DNA of 32,394 nt. Source: a bacterium. Its GTDB lineage: Bacteria > Planctomycetota > UBA1135 > GCA-002686595. Made by a program: the position numbers and the translations under genes. Shown piece after piece: positions 15,429 to 24,106 of the stretch (the stretch's first letter is position 1; each line of letters begins with the position of its first letter). The stretch lies in assembly GCA_024226735.1 (NCBI GenBank), contig JAAELL010000219.1, positions 1-32,394 of the forward strand, given 5' to 3'. Under the pieces are notes generated by a model. It was not told where the DNA came from and did not search any database. It saw nothing but the letters and a program-made list of their open reading frames with translations.

Positions 15429-16427
15429 TCAGTGGTAGCGCTCGACGTGCGCTGCCAAGTACCGCCCGGGGCACTGGGTGTTCTTCCAGTCGCGGTGTCC
15501 CTTGATTCGCCGCGATTGGATCGAGTGGCGCTCGCTCAGGAACGCGACGAGGCCGTCGAGCGCTGCGAGCGCCTGGCGCGTCGGACGCGTGCGGTCGAAG
15601 TTGCCGAGCAGGCAGATGCCGACGTTGCCGACGTTGTTGTTTCCGCCGGCGTGGGCGCCCTGGTAGCGCATGTCGCGCCCCTGGAAGATGCGGCCAGCCG
15701 GGTCGACGAGGAAGTGGTAGCCGATGTCGCCGTAGCCCTCGCCCGACATGTGCGCCGACTGGATGCGGCGGATCGCACTGTGGCTCTCGGCGAGATCCCC
15801 GCTCAAGCGGCCCTCGCCCTCCATCGCCGAATGGTGCACCGTGATGTAGCGCCAGACGCCGTCGGTCCGGTCCATGCGACGCGGCGATGCCTGGCGGGCC
15901 CCCCACGCGGAGCGCGGGAGCACCCCGCTCGGGGCGGTGGCCGCGGGCCGCGTTTGCGTGGGTTGGCCGAGTCGCGCGAGTCCTCGACGCGCCCGCTGGC
16001 GCTGTCCCTCGCTGGCGTCGTTGGAAGCGAGCACGCGCTCGAAGCCGGCGCGCGAGGTGCGCGTGCGGGTGCCCTGGGCCTGCGACTCACCATTGCGCGC
16101 CAGCTGCAGCCGGCCTTCGGCGAGCTGCAGGTGTCCCTCGACGACCCAGAAGACGTCGGCGAACGGCGCCTCGGTGCGCAGCCACGCCTCGATGGAGTTC
16201 AGCTTCTCCCAGCCCTGACTCGCCCCGACCCAGGGGGGGAGGCCGCCAGCGGTCGTCGACGAGGCTGGGCGTGCACGCGGCGCGCGGGCCTCGATACCGG
16301 CCGATTCGCCGGCCGTCGGGTGCGATTGGGGGCGCTCCTGAGGGCGGCCCGCGCAGGCCGAGGCGAGCCCAGCCAGGACGATGGCGAAGGTGTACAGAGG
16401 GCGCACAGGGGACCGAGACTCGTGCAT
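15429..16427 (-). CDS. Peptidoglycan-recognition/N-acetylmuramoyl-L-alanine amidase lipoprotein
   Basis: The product is 332 aa from ATG 16427 (ATG 16439 is an alternative adding four residues). The signal ends LAGLASAC (Cys25). Residues about 45-165 are a low-complexity and helical linker region. Residues about 170-332 are an amidase_2/PGRP domain: LPRSAWGAR, ITVHHSAMEGEG, DIGYHFLVDPAGRIFQGRD, GNVGICLLGNFD and IKGHRDWKNTQCPG. The zinc ligands H198, H311 and C319 are all present, so it should cut the bond between muramic acid and L-alanine of peptidoglycan. Possession of an amidase fits a planctomycete with a peptidoglycan wall. A very long open frame in this frame continues to 19478 across the next gene; its upstream part is antisense and rejected. 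Confidence 0.9.
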   Translation of the reverse strand: MHESRSPVRPLYTFAIVLAGLASACAGRPQERPQSHPTAGESAGIEARAPRARPASSTTAGGLPPWVGASQGWEKLNSIEAWLRTEAPFADVFWVVEGHLQLAEGRLQLARNGESQAQGTRTRTSRAGFERVLASNDASEGQRQRARRGLARLGQPTQTRPAATAPSGVLPRSAWGARQASPRRMDRTDGVWRYITVHHSAMEGEGRLSGDLAESHSAIRRIQSAHMSGEGYGDIGYHFLVDPAGRIFQGRDMRYQGAHAGGNNNVGNVGICLLGNFDRTRPTRQALAALDGLVAFLSERHSIQSRRIKGHRDWKNTQCPGRYLAAHVERYH

Positions 16428-16523
16428 GGGGTCCGGCATACCGAAGCGGAGGGGCCGTCGCAAAGGTTTGGGACGATTCTCTGACTTGGCCTGGGCTCGC
16501 GCGAGTGGCACGCTCTGGGGACG

Positions 16524-19500
16524 ATGCACGCCCTTCGACTCTCCCCGGCGCTCGTGCTCCTGGTGGCCCTCCAGGCGCTCCACACGGCGACGCTCGCGTC
16601 CGCCTCCCCGTTCCTGCCGGCGTCCGCGGCCGCGGTGCAGGACGACGAGGCCGAGATCGAAGCGCTGATCCGCCTCGAGCGTGAGGAAGCGGACCTGCAG
16701 CGCCGGCGCGGCCGGCTGCGCGGAGCCCTGCGGACCCTCGACGAGCACCTGGACGAAGAACCGACCGACGCCGCGAGCCGCACGCTGCGCGCGCTCGCGC
16801 GGCGCGATGAAGCGCGCTACGGCGCGGCGCTCGAAGATGCCGGCCGTGCGCTCTCCGACGCACGCGCCTCCGGAGCGAGCCGCGCGCTGATCGCGCAGTG
16901 CGCCCGCAACCTGGCGGAGATCCTGTTCGTGCTCGGCCGCTACGATGAGGCGGTCGCCGCGCTCGAGCCGGACGGCGGCGAGGACCCTTTCCTCGTCCCG
17001 TCCGAGGACCCGCGCGATGCCTGGATCCTCGGCCGCGCGCTGCGCGCGACCGGCGACCTGGAGGGAGCCCGGCGGCTCTTCGAAGCTGGCCGCACGACCG
17101 AGCCGTCGGACTGGCGCGGGTTGCTCGCCAAGGGTCACTGCGAACACGCGCTCGGGCGGCTCGAGTTGGCTTCGAGCTCGTTCGTCGCGGCCGACCGCAT
17201 GGCGAAGGAGGCCGACGGGGTCGAACCGGACGTCGTCGCCGCCCTGGCCGATCTGTACTTCGAGAGCGAGCGCGAGGTCGAGGCGCCCGGCAAGCGCTCG
17301 GCGGGGCGCCTCTACAACGAGGCGCTCGACATCCATCCGACGCACGAGCGCGCTCTGCTCGGACTGTTCGCGCTCAACCGCTACAACCGCCGGCGCCAGA
17401 GCCGCTCGCCCGAGGAGATCCTCGGCCAGCTCCTGTCGGTGCGGCCGGACTCGGTCGACGGCCAGCTCGCCGCCGCGGAAGCCGACCTGCAGGACGGCCA
17501 GCTCGTCAGTGCCCGCAAGCGTTTCGGGCGGCTCGAGGAGCTCGCCCCGGGGCGGCGCGAGCTGCGCACGCTGCTGGCTGCCCTCGCGTGGGTCGAGCAC
17601 CGGCGCGACGACTGCCGGTCGATCCTCGACGAGCTCGGGGGCACGGCCGCTGGCGACAGCCGGCCCGAGCGCGAAGTCGGCCACGTCCTGGTCGAGCTGT
17701 ACCGCTTCGCCGAGTCGCTGCCCTTCCTGCGTGCCGCGGTCGAGATCGATCCGACCGACTACGAGGCGTGGACGCTCCTGGGCGGCGCGCTGGCGAACAC
17801 GGGCGACGAGGACGCGGCGCGCGAGGCCTTCGATCGCGCGAAGAAGGCGGCGCGCGGGCGCCAGGACGCGTGGCGCAACAACCTGACGCTGGTCCTGCGC
17901 AAGATGAGCCGCGACCACGTCGAGGAGGACTTCGGGGAGCTCACGTTCTCCTGGCGTCCAGACGCGGCCGAGGTCCTGCGCCGCTACTTCGTTCCGTATT
18001 ACGAACAGGCGCGCGAGGAGCTCTCGGAGCGCTACGGCCACACGCCGGGCCCGACCAAGATCGAGGTCTTCCGGGACTTCCGCGACTTCTCGGTGCGTTC
18101 GGTCGGTTTCGAGGGCTTTCCCGCGCTGGGTGTCTGCTTCGGACCGGTGGTGACCGCGGTGTCGCCGGTCTCGCAGTTGCGCGGCGGATTCTCGTGGGCG
18201 CGTACGGGCTTCCACGAGTTCTCGCACGTCATTCACTTGGGCCTCTCGCACAACCGCTGCCCGCGCTGGATCACCGAAGGCCTCGCGACGTGGGAGGAGA
18301 TCCAGCGCAATCCGACCTGGACGCGGAACATGCGCCGCGACCTGATCGACGCGCGCGCGAACGACAACCTGATTCCGGTGCGCGAGCTCAACCGCGCCTT
18401 CCGCGGACCGCGTATCCTGTTCGGGTACTACCAGGGCGGGCTGTTGTGCGAGATGCTGATCGACGAGCACGGCTTCCCGCCGATGATCCGCCTGCTCGAG
18501 GCCTTCGACCGCGGGCTCGATCTCGACGCCGCGATGCGCGAGGTCTTCGGAACGACGCCCGAGGCGATCGACACCGCGTTCGATGCGTTCGTCGACGAAC
18601 GCATCGCCGGGCTCGCGATCGAGCCACGCTGGCACCCGCGCCGCGTCGCGCGGCTGACCCTGCGGCTGACGCCGGAGCCGCCGGCGGACGAGGAAGCCCG
18701 CAAGGAGTGGGCGGAGTCGTGGACGACGGTCGCGTGGGGGCGCTGGCAACAGGGGCGTGCGCTGGACGCCGAGCAGGCGCTGCGCAAGGTCGAGCTGGCC
18801 GAGGTGAGCGTGCTGCGCGCGCTCTTCCTGCGCGGTGGGATGGCGCTCGAGAACAAGGACCCGGAGCTCGCGATGGAGCTCTGGAAAGAAGCGATCGACG
18901 CGGGCGGGCGCGACTACAACGCCTTGCTCGGACTCGGGTCGCTGCTCTCGATGGCGGGCGAGAACGAGGCGGCCGAGCGCTACTACAAGCTCGCCGAGGA
19001 GGCCTTCCCCGGCTACGACTCGGCCGAGTTCTCCGCCGAGCGCGAGCTGGTCGATCTGTACGCCGCGCGCGGGGACGACGACGCTGCGATGCGTGCGCGC
19101 GAGCGCTGGCTCGCCTGGAATGCGGGCGTCTTCGACGAGCGGCTCGACGTCGCCGCGTGGCACGTCGAGAACGACCGCTACGCCGAGGCGGCGCGGCTGT
19201 ACGGGGAAGCGAACGAGGTGGACCCGTTCCGCCGCGATCTGCACCGCGCGTGGGGGGACTCGCTGCGCGCGACGGGCGCTCTCGAGGACGCGCTGCGCGA
19301 GTACCAGGTCGCGCGCATCGTGCCGGCGGACCTCGACCTCGACCACGTACGCGTCGTTGCGGGTGCGCTGCCGCCCGGTATGCAGCTCGAGTCGCTGCCG
19401 ACGCCACAGAGGGCCCAGATGCTGATGCAGATCTCCGCCGACCAGAAGGAGTTCGTGTCGCTCTCGGGTGCCGAGCACGCCGAGCTGCTCGCTCTCGGGG

Positions 19501-19604
19501 CCACGTGCCTCAAGGAGCTCGGGCGCGAGGAGGAGTCCCGCGCCGCGGTGAAGGAAGCTCTCGAGCTCGACGGGGACTGTGAGCTCGCGCTCGAGCTGTG
19601 GTAG
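16524..19604 (+). CDS. Secreted TPR protein with a peptidase-MA-like zinc protease domain
   Basis: The product is 1026 aa with a signal peptide (MHALRLSPALVLLVALQALH, cleavage perhaps near residue 37). Residues about 40-470 are TPR-like helical repeats (LFVLGRYDEAVAALEP, LGRALRATGDLEGARRLFEA, LLGGALANTGDEDAAREAFD). Residues about 490-700 form a gluzincin domain: H564-E565-F-S-H568 in TGFHEFSHVIHLGLSH and E585 in PRWITEGLATWEE are the two His ligands, catalytic Glu and third ligand. The C-terminal third has more TPRs (LLGLGSLLSMAGENEAAERY, REYQVARIVPADLD). It probably cleaves or holds proteins outside the cytoplasm; the substrate is unknown. Its stop codon overlaps the sulfatase-fold gene's GTG start, so they are one operon. 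Confidence 0.87.
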   Translation: MHALRLSPALVLLVALQALHTATLASASPFLPASAAAVQDDEAEIEALIRLEREEADLQRRRGRLRGALRTLDEHLDEEPTDAASRTLRALARRDEARYGAALEDAGRALSDARASGASRALIAQCARNLAEILFVLGRYDEAVAALEPDGGEDPFLVPSEDPRDAWILGRALRATGDLEGARRLFEAGRTTEPSDWRGLLAKGHCEHALGRLELASSSFVAADRMAKEADGVEPDVVAALADLYFESEREVEAPGKRSAGRLYNEALDIHPTHERALLGLFALNRYNRRRQSRSPEEILGQLLSVRPDSVDGQLAAAEADLQDGQLVSARKRFGRLEELAPGRRELRTLLAALAWVEHRRDDCRSILDELGGTAAGDSRPEREVGHVLVELYRFAESLPFLRAAVEIDPTDYEAWTLLGGALANTGDEDAAREAFDRAKKAARGRQDAWRNNLTLVLRKMSRDHVEEDFGELTFSWRPDAAEVLRRYFVPYYEQAREELSERYGHTPGPTKIEVFRDFRDFSVRSVGFEGFPALGVCFGPVVTAVSPVSQLRGGFSWARTGFHEFSHVIHLGLSHNRCPRWITEGLATWEEIQRNPTWTRNMRRDLIDARANDNLIPVRELNRAFRGPRILFGYYQGGLLCEMLIDEHGFPPMIRLLEAFDRGLDLDAAMREVFGTTPEAIDTAFDAFVDERIAGLAIEPRWHPRRVARLTLRLTPEPPADEEARKEWAESWTTVAWGRWQQGRALDAEQALRKVELAEVSVLRALFLRGGMALENKDPELAMELWKEAIDAGGRDYNALLGLGSLLSMAGENEAAERYYKLAEEAFPGYDSAEFSAERELVDLYAARGDDDAAMRARERWLAWNAGVFDERLDVAAWHVENDRYAEAARLYGEANEVDPFRRDLHRAWGDSLRATGALEDALREYQVARIVPADLDLDHVRVVAGALPPGMQLESLPTPQRAQMLMQISADQKEFVSLSGAEHAELLALGATCLKELGREEESRAAVKEALELDGDCELALELW

Positions 19605-21982
19605 CGCGCCTCACCCGCATTTTCCTGGCGTGCTTGTTGTGCGCCTGCAGCGATGGGCCGCGCGCGATCCAGGGCGTCGTGCACCTCGACCCGCGGCTGG
19701 CGGACGGCACCTCGAGTGCGCGCACCCTCGACGCGCGCCGGGTCGTCGTCGGCGAGTGGCAGGCGTCGGGCCCGGACACGATCGAGGCCGAGTTCGCGCC
19801 GTGGCGCTTCTTCAACACGGTCTTCCTCGAGTCACAGAGCGGCGCCGGGGCGCATGTGCGGGCGCGCGACTACGACCCGCAGCGCGGTTTGAAGTTCGCC
19901 GGCTTCGCACTGGAGGACGAGCGGGACACGCAGAGCTTCAACACCGTGGAGCTCGTCGCCGTACTGCGCGAGCCGGGCGCGGCCGCCGTGCGCTTCACGA
20001 CGGCGGATGGCCGCCGCAAGCGCGTCGTCGTCAACTTCGACCCATCGGAGCAGCCGCAGCGGTTGCGCATCGGCCTCGATCGCTCCGGTGCGTGGACGGG
20101 GACCGTGAAGCGCCTCGAGGTGCTGCCGATGTTCCGCGGCATCCAGTCCTTCGAGGTGCACGCGGTACGGCTTGTCGACGACGGATTCACGCTCGCGCGC
20201 GCGCGCGCGCTGCACGGTGACGCCGAGGGCGACGCGGGCATCCTGGGCATCGAGGGGGACGGTCGGCGCGCGTGGCCGAGCGATCTCGACGTTCCGCTCT
20301 TCGCCCGGGCGCGCGTGCCGCGTGGGGCGCGGCTGGTCGCCTCCTGTGCGCTGGCGCCCGGGGCGCGCGTCGAGGGCCGGGTGCGGTTCTCGGTCGACGT
20401 CCGCTCCGGCGACTGGACCTCGGTCGGCGAAGTGGAGGTGGGCGCGGAAGACGGTTGGAAGCAGCTCGCGTGCGACCTCACCCCATTCGCCGGACAGGAG
20501 GTCGAGCTGCGCCTGCGCGCGACCCAAGCTGGCGATGGCCAGACCGGCGATGGACTCGGCGGCGACTTGCGCCGCGCGCGCGTGTGGTGGGGGGCGCCGA
20601 TGGTGACCGGCGAGCAGGTCGCCGACCGCCGCCCGGACGTCGTGCTCGTGACCCTCGACACGTTGCGCACCGACGCGATCGGCGCGTACGGGGGCGCGGC
20701 GAACACGCCGGTGCTCGATGCGTTGGCGCGCGAGGGCATCCTCTACATGGATGCGTGGTCGACGACCAACTCGACGCTGCCGTCGCACACCTCGATTCTG
20801 ACCGGGCTCGACCTCCCGTCGCACGGCGTGCTCGACAACCGCTCGAGCCTCGCCCCTGGCATTCCGACGGTCGCCGAGGCGCTACGCGCGGCCGGCTACC
20901 ACACCGCCGCGGCCGTCAGCGTCATGCACCTCGGCGCGGAGTACTCGGGTCTGGGGCGCGGCTTCGATTACTTCCGCGACGCGCGTTCGGGCGCGGAGAT
21001 CGACGGCGACCTGACGCTCGACGCGGTGCGCACGTGGCTCGCGGACTGGCGCGCGGCGGGCGACCGGCCGGTGTTCCTGTGGGTGCACCTGTTCGATCCG
21101 CACACACCCTACGTAGCGCCGGAGGCGTTTCGCGCCTTGCGCGCCGAGCGCCGCGCCGAAGCCGGAACCGAGGCGCCCGCGCCCAGCGCCGATCCGCCGA
21201 CGATCGGCCCGACGCGCTACACGCGCAGGGGGGAGTTTCTCGCTGGCGTGACCAATCGTGACTACGCCCGCTTCGTGTACGACGAGGGGGTCGCTTACAC
21301 CGATCACCTGGTCGGCAGCTTGCTCGGATCGCTCGCGGAGGAGGGCATCGACGAGCGCGCGCTGATCGTCGTCGCCGCCGACCATGGCGAGAGCCTCGGC
21401 GAGCACGACGTGTGGTACGGGCACGAGCTCCTGTACCCCGAGGTCGTGCGCGTGCCGCTGATCCTGCGCGTGCCCGGCGGTCCGGCCGGCGCGCGGGTCG
21501 TGGGCCGCGTGTCGACGCTCGACATCGCGACGACGCTGCGCGAGTACCTGTTCCTCGACGCGTCCTCGGCGGGTGGCCTCGAGTCGTTTGCTCCGAGCGG
21601 CGAGAACCTGATCGAGCGAGCGCGCGACCCGCGCGGGGTGACGGACCGGCGCGTTTGGTTCGTCCACGCCAACGGGGTGCAGGTCGGCTCGCGCGACGGG
21701 GAGCTGCACCAGCTGTGGACGCGGGAGGAGTTTCGCCTGCATTTCCCGAGTCGGAAGGTCCTCGTGGGCGACCACCGGCTCTACCGCGCGCCCGCCGACC
21801 CGGCCTGCGCGAGCGACGTGTCCGCGGAGGAGACGGCGCTCGCCGACGAGCGCGCGCGCGCCGCGCGTGCGTGGTACGACGAGCGCGCATCGGGCGTAGC
21901 GGTCCAGCGCGCGCTCAGCGACGAGGAGCGTGCGCGGCTGGAGGCGATGGGTTACTTCGGGGACGAGGGCGCGGGCGACTGA
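19598..21982 (+). CDS. Sulfatase-fold (alkaline phosphatase superfamily) lipoprotein
   Basis: The product is 794 aa, starting with GTG at 19598 and a short signal ending LLCAC (Cys17). Residues about 20-345 have no familiar catalytic motif; part of it looks like a jelly-roll (RFSVDVRSGDWTSVGEVEV, LTPFAGQEVELRLRA). Residues about 347-700 are a sulfatase-type domain: D354 in VLVTLDTLRTD, HT and HG motifs SHTSILTGL and LPSHGVLDN, VHLFDPHTPY and VAADHGESLGEHD. At the nucleophile site the classic Cys/Ser-x-Pro-x-Arg is replaced by T393-L-P-S-H397, so there is no residue to turn into formylglycine. A Thr nucleophile points towards phosphodiesterase or phosphotransferase chemistry rather than a sulfatase. 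It overlaps the upstream TPR-peptidase gene by 7 bp. Confidence 0.82.
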   Translation: MVARLTRIFLACLLCACSDGPRAIQGVVHLDPRLADGTSSARTLDARRVVVGEWQASGPDTIEAEFAPWRFFNTVFLESQSGAGAHVRARDYDPQRGLKFAGFALEDERDTQSFNTVELVAVLREPGAAAVRFTTADGRRKRVVVNFDPSEQPQRLRIGLDRSGAWTGTVKRLEVLPMFRGIQSFEVHAVRLVDDGFTLARARALHGDAEGDAGILGIEGDGRRAWPSDLDVPLFARARVPRGARLVASCALAPGARVEGRVRFSVDVRSGDWTSVGEVEVGAEDGWKQLACDLTPFAGQEVELRLRATQAGDGQTGDGLGGDLRRARVWWGAPMVTGEQVADRRPDVVLVTLDTLRTDAIGAYGGAANTPVLDALAREGILYMDAWSTTNSTLPSHTSILTGLDLPSHGVLDNRSSLAPGIPTVAEALRAAGYHTAAAVSVMHLGAEYSGLGRGFDYFRDARSGAEIDGDLTLDAVRTWLADWRAAGDRPVFLWVHLFDPHTPYVAPEAFRALRAERRAEAGTEAPAPSADPPTIGPTRYTRRGEFLAGVTNRDYARFVYDEGVAYTDHLVGSLLGSLAEEGIDERALIVVAADHGESLGEHDVWYGHELLYPEVVRVPLILRVPGGPAGARVVGRVSTLDIATTLREYLFLDASSAGGLESFAPSGENLIERARDPRGVTDRRVWFVHANGVQVGSRDGELHQLWTREEFRLHFPSRKVLVGDHRLYRAPADPACASDVSAEETALADERARAARAWYDERASGVAVQRALSDEERARLEAMGYFGDEGAGD

Positions 21983-22015
21983 AAGGCTTGGGCCAGGTTG
22001 CTAGACTCTTCAGCG

Positions 22016-22642
22016 ATGGGACCCGAAACGACCGTATCGAGTCGCTTCGTCGTGCTCGACGGAGTCGACGGGTGCGGCAAGACGACCCAGGCGCGGCGCC
22101 TCGTCGCGTCGCTCGCCGAAGGCGGGGTGCGCGAGGTCCGGCACCTGCGCGAGCCGGGCAGCACGCACCTCGGCGAAAGCCTGCGCGAGCTCCTGCTCGG
22201 GCGCGGCCTCGACCTGGACGCCGGTGTCGAGGCGCTGCTGTTCGCCGCGGCGCGGCGGCAGATGTTGCGCGAGCTCGTCGCGCCGGCGCTGGCCGCGGGG
22301 GCACACGTCGTGTGCGAGCGCTTCCACGCCTCGACCTTCGCCTATCAGGCAGTCGCGGGAGAGCTCGATCCCGAGCGGCTCCTCGCTCTCCTGCACGGCT
22401 GGTCCAACGAGCCCGAACCGAACGTGACGGTCGTGCTCGACCTCGACGTCGACCTCTCGCTCGCCCGGCGCGGTCCGGCGAGCGACCGGATCGAGGACAA
22501 GGGGCGCGCGTTCCTCGAGCGGGTGCGCGCGGGCTACCTCGCCTACGCTGCGCGCAACGAGCGCGTGCGCGTCGTCGACGCGAGTGGCACCGAGGACGAG
22601 ATCGCCGAGTGCGTGCTCGCGGAGGTGTCGCGTGTCGGCTGA
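22016..22642 (+). CDS. tmk: Thymidylate kinase
   Basis: The product is 208 aa. It phosphorylates dTMP to dTDP with ATP in the cytoplasm. The P-loop is at 16-23 (GVDGCGKT), followed by REPGSTHLGESLRELLL, the substrate-binding loop, AAARRQ in the dTMP site and ERFHASTFAYQAVAGELD, the place of the DRY-S-AYQG motif, here ERF. The lid RRGPASDRIEDKG and the VLDLDVDLSLARR segment complete the family. The ATG at 22016 is chosen over a TTG at 21998. It lies 33 bp after the sulfatase-fold gene and overlaps holB by 11 bp, the common tmk-holB order. Confidence 0.95.
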   Translation: MGPETTVSSRFVVLDGVDGCGKTTQARRLVASLAEGGVREVRHLREPGSTHLGESLRELLLGRGLDLDAGVEALLFAAARRQMLRELVAPALAAGAHVVCERFHASTFAYQAVAGELDPERLLALLHGWSNEPEPNVTVVLDLDVDLSLARRGPASDRIEDKGRAFLERVRAGYLAYAARNERVRVVDASGTEDEIAECVLAEVSRVG

Positions 22643-23687
22643 GCAGCTGTTCGGGCACGGCGAAGTGCTCGCGGGCCTGTGGCGTTCCGCGGCGGCCGAG
22701 CGCCTGCCGCACGCGCTGCTGTTCCGTGGACGCGAGGGGATCGGGAAGTTCCTCGCGATGCGGCGCCTCGCGTACGGGCTTCTGTGCGCCGAAGGGCCCG
22801 CCGAGGCTTGCGGACGCTGTGGTCCGTGCAAGCGCGCGGTGTCGGGCAACCACCCCGACCTGTTCGTCGTCGACGCGGTGAGCGAGGGCGAGGAGACGAT
22901 GGGCGTCGCCTTCATCGCCGATCGGGAAGGGCGCGGCTCGGGTCCGAAGCGCGTCTCGATCGAGTCCTTCCTGCGCCTGGTCGCGCACGAGGGCGGTTGG
23001 CGCGTCGTTCTCCTGCGCGGAGCCGAGCGCATGAACGAGGCCGCGCAGAACGCTTTTCTAAAGACGTTGGAGGAGCCCGTCTCGAGGACGTTGATCGTCC
23101 TGGAGACCCACGCACCCTCCGCGCTGCTGGCGACCGTGCGCAGCCGCCTCGTCGACGTCGAGCTCGCGCCGCTGACGCTGGAGGACACGCGGGCCGTGCT
23201 CGGGGACGCCGGCGTCGAGGGCGACGAGGCGCTGGAGCTGGCGTGCTGGAGCCAGGGGGCGCCCGGCGTCGCGCTCGCGCTGCGGGCGCGCGCGGCGCCC
23301 GAGATCCGGGTCGCGATCGCGGGCCTCTTGGGGGCTGCGGGCGGGGCGGCCGAGGTCGCCGAGGAGCTCTGGGCGCTCGATGGCGACTTCCCGGGCAAGA
23401 CGCCGGCGGCGAAGAACCGCGAGCGCGCCCGCACGATCCTGGACGTGGGCCTCGCGCTCCTGCTCGATGCCGAGCGCGCGGTAGCGGGTGTGGCACCCGA
23501 CGGGCTGGCCCACGAGGCCTTCGTCCAGGCGCTGACCGCGGTTCCGGCCCCCGCTCGCGAGCGGTGCATGGAAGAATGGCTCGCGGCCAGGCAGGATGTC
23601 GAGCTGAACCTGTCCCCCGAGACCTTGGTGGAGCGCGCGCTGTTCGCCGCCGCCTCTCTCTGCTCGGCCATGGCCACGCGTCGATGA
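22632..23687 (+). CDS. holB: DNA polymerase III subunit delta'
   Basis: The product is 351 aa from GTG 22632. It is a subunit of the clamp loader that opens and loads the beta sliding clamp. N-terminal features are the P-loop-like GREGIGK (33-39) after LPHALLF, and a zinc module with C52, C60, C63 and C66 (ACGRCGPCKRA) followed by NHPDLF. RVVLLRGAERMNEAAQNAFL with KTLEEPVSRTLIVLET and LLATVRSRLVDVEL are the AAA+ sensor regions. The start overlaps the end of tmk, and the end overlaps the Minf_1886-family gene as ATGA, so the three are translated as one group. Length is normal for the family. Confidence 0.92.
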   Translation: MSAEQLFGHGEVLAGLWRSAAAERLPHALLFRGREGIGKFLAMRRLAYGLLCAEGPAEACGRCGPCKRAVSGNHPDLFVVDAVSEGEETMGVAFIADREGRGSGPKRVSIESFLRLVAHEGGWRVVLLRGAERMNEAAQNAFLKTLEEPVSRTLIVLETHAPSALLATVRSRLVDVELAPLTLEDTRAVLGDAGVEGDEALELACWSQGAPGVALALRARAAPEIRVAIAGLLGAAGGAAEVAEELWALDGDFPGKTPAAKNRERARTILDVGLALLLDAERAVAGVAPDGLAHEAFVQALTAVPAPARERCMEEWLAARQDVELNLSPETLVERALFAAASLCSAMATRR

Positions 23688-24106
23688 AAGAGCCCGATCC
23701 CGTTCGCAGTATCTGGAAGAAGGACGGACGCTACAAGCTCGAGGCCTACCAGTTCCTGTTCGACTCACTCGACCAGGCCGTGCGGCTCGCGGGCCGCGAC
23801 AAGGCGGAGGGCAACGAGCGACACGTCACCGGCCAGGAGCTCCTGGCCGGGATGCGTGAGCACGCGCTGAACCTCTTCGGCCCGCTCGCCGCCCAGGTGT
23901 GGCGCTCGTGGGGCGTCCACGAGACCCTCGACTGGGGCAAGATCGTGTTCCTGCTGGTCGAGGCCAAGCTCCTGAACCGCCAGGAGGAGGACACGATCGA
24001 GGACTTCCGCGACGGCTTCGATTTCGACACCGCGTTCGTCGACGGGTACCGGCCCGTCCTGCCGCCCGAGCTGGGCGCGCGCCCGCAGCCCGACGACGAG
24101 GCATGA
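23684..24106 (+). CDS. Minf_1886-family conserved protein
   Basis: The product is 140 aa, soluble, with no signal peptide. The sequence GRYKLEAYQFLFDSLDQAV, HVTGQELLAGMREHALNLFG, WRSWGVHETLDWGKIVFLLV and DFRDGFDFDTAF matches my memory of the Minf_1886 family, found in planctomycetes and verrucomicrobia (RYKLEAY, HVTGQEL, WGV..T.DFG.IVF). Its role is unknown. The ATGA overlaps on both sides, with holB and with the AI-2E-family gene, tie it firmly to replication and nucleotide genes. A conserved helical protein in such a position may assist DNA metabolism, but nothing in the sequence proves that. Confidence 0.8.
   Translation: MKEPDPVRSIWKKDGRYKLEAYQFLFDSLDQAVRLAGRDKAEGNERHVTGQELLAGMREHALNLFGPLAAQVWRSWGVHETLDWGKIVFLLVEAKLLNRQEEDTIEDFRDGFDFDTAFVDGYRPVLPPELGARPQPDDEA

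Noticed and set aside
16440..19478. Upstream 1000 residues of a 1349-aa minus-strand frame that ends with the amidase
   Set aside because: It is antisense to the TPR-peptidase gene and has no signal peptide or known domain. The real gene starts at 16427 (or 16439) with a lipoprotein signal.
20190..20216. Run of alternating GC
   Set aside because: It encodes an Ala-Arg stretch in the N-terminal part of the sulfatase-fold protein, in frame and in keeping with the composition of the region.
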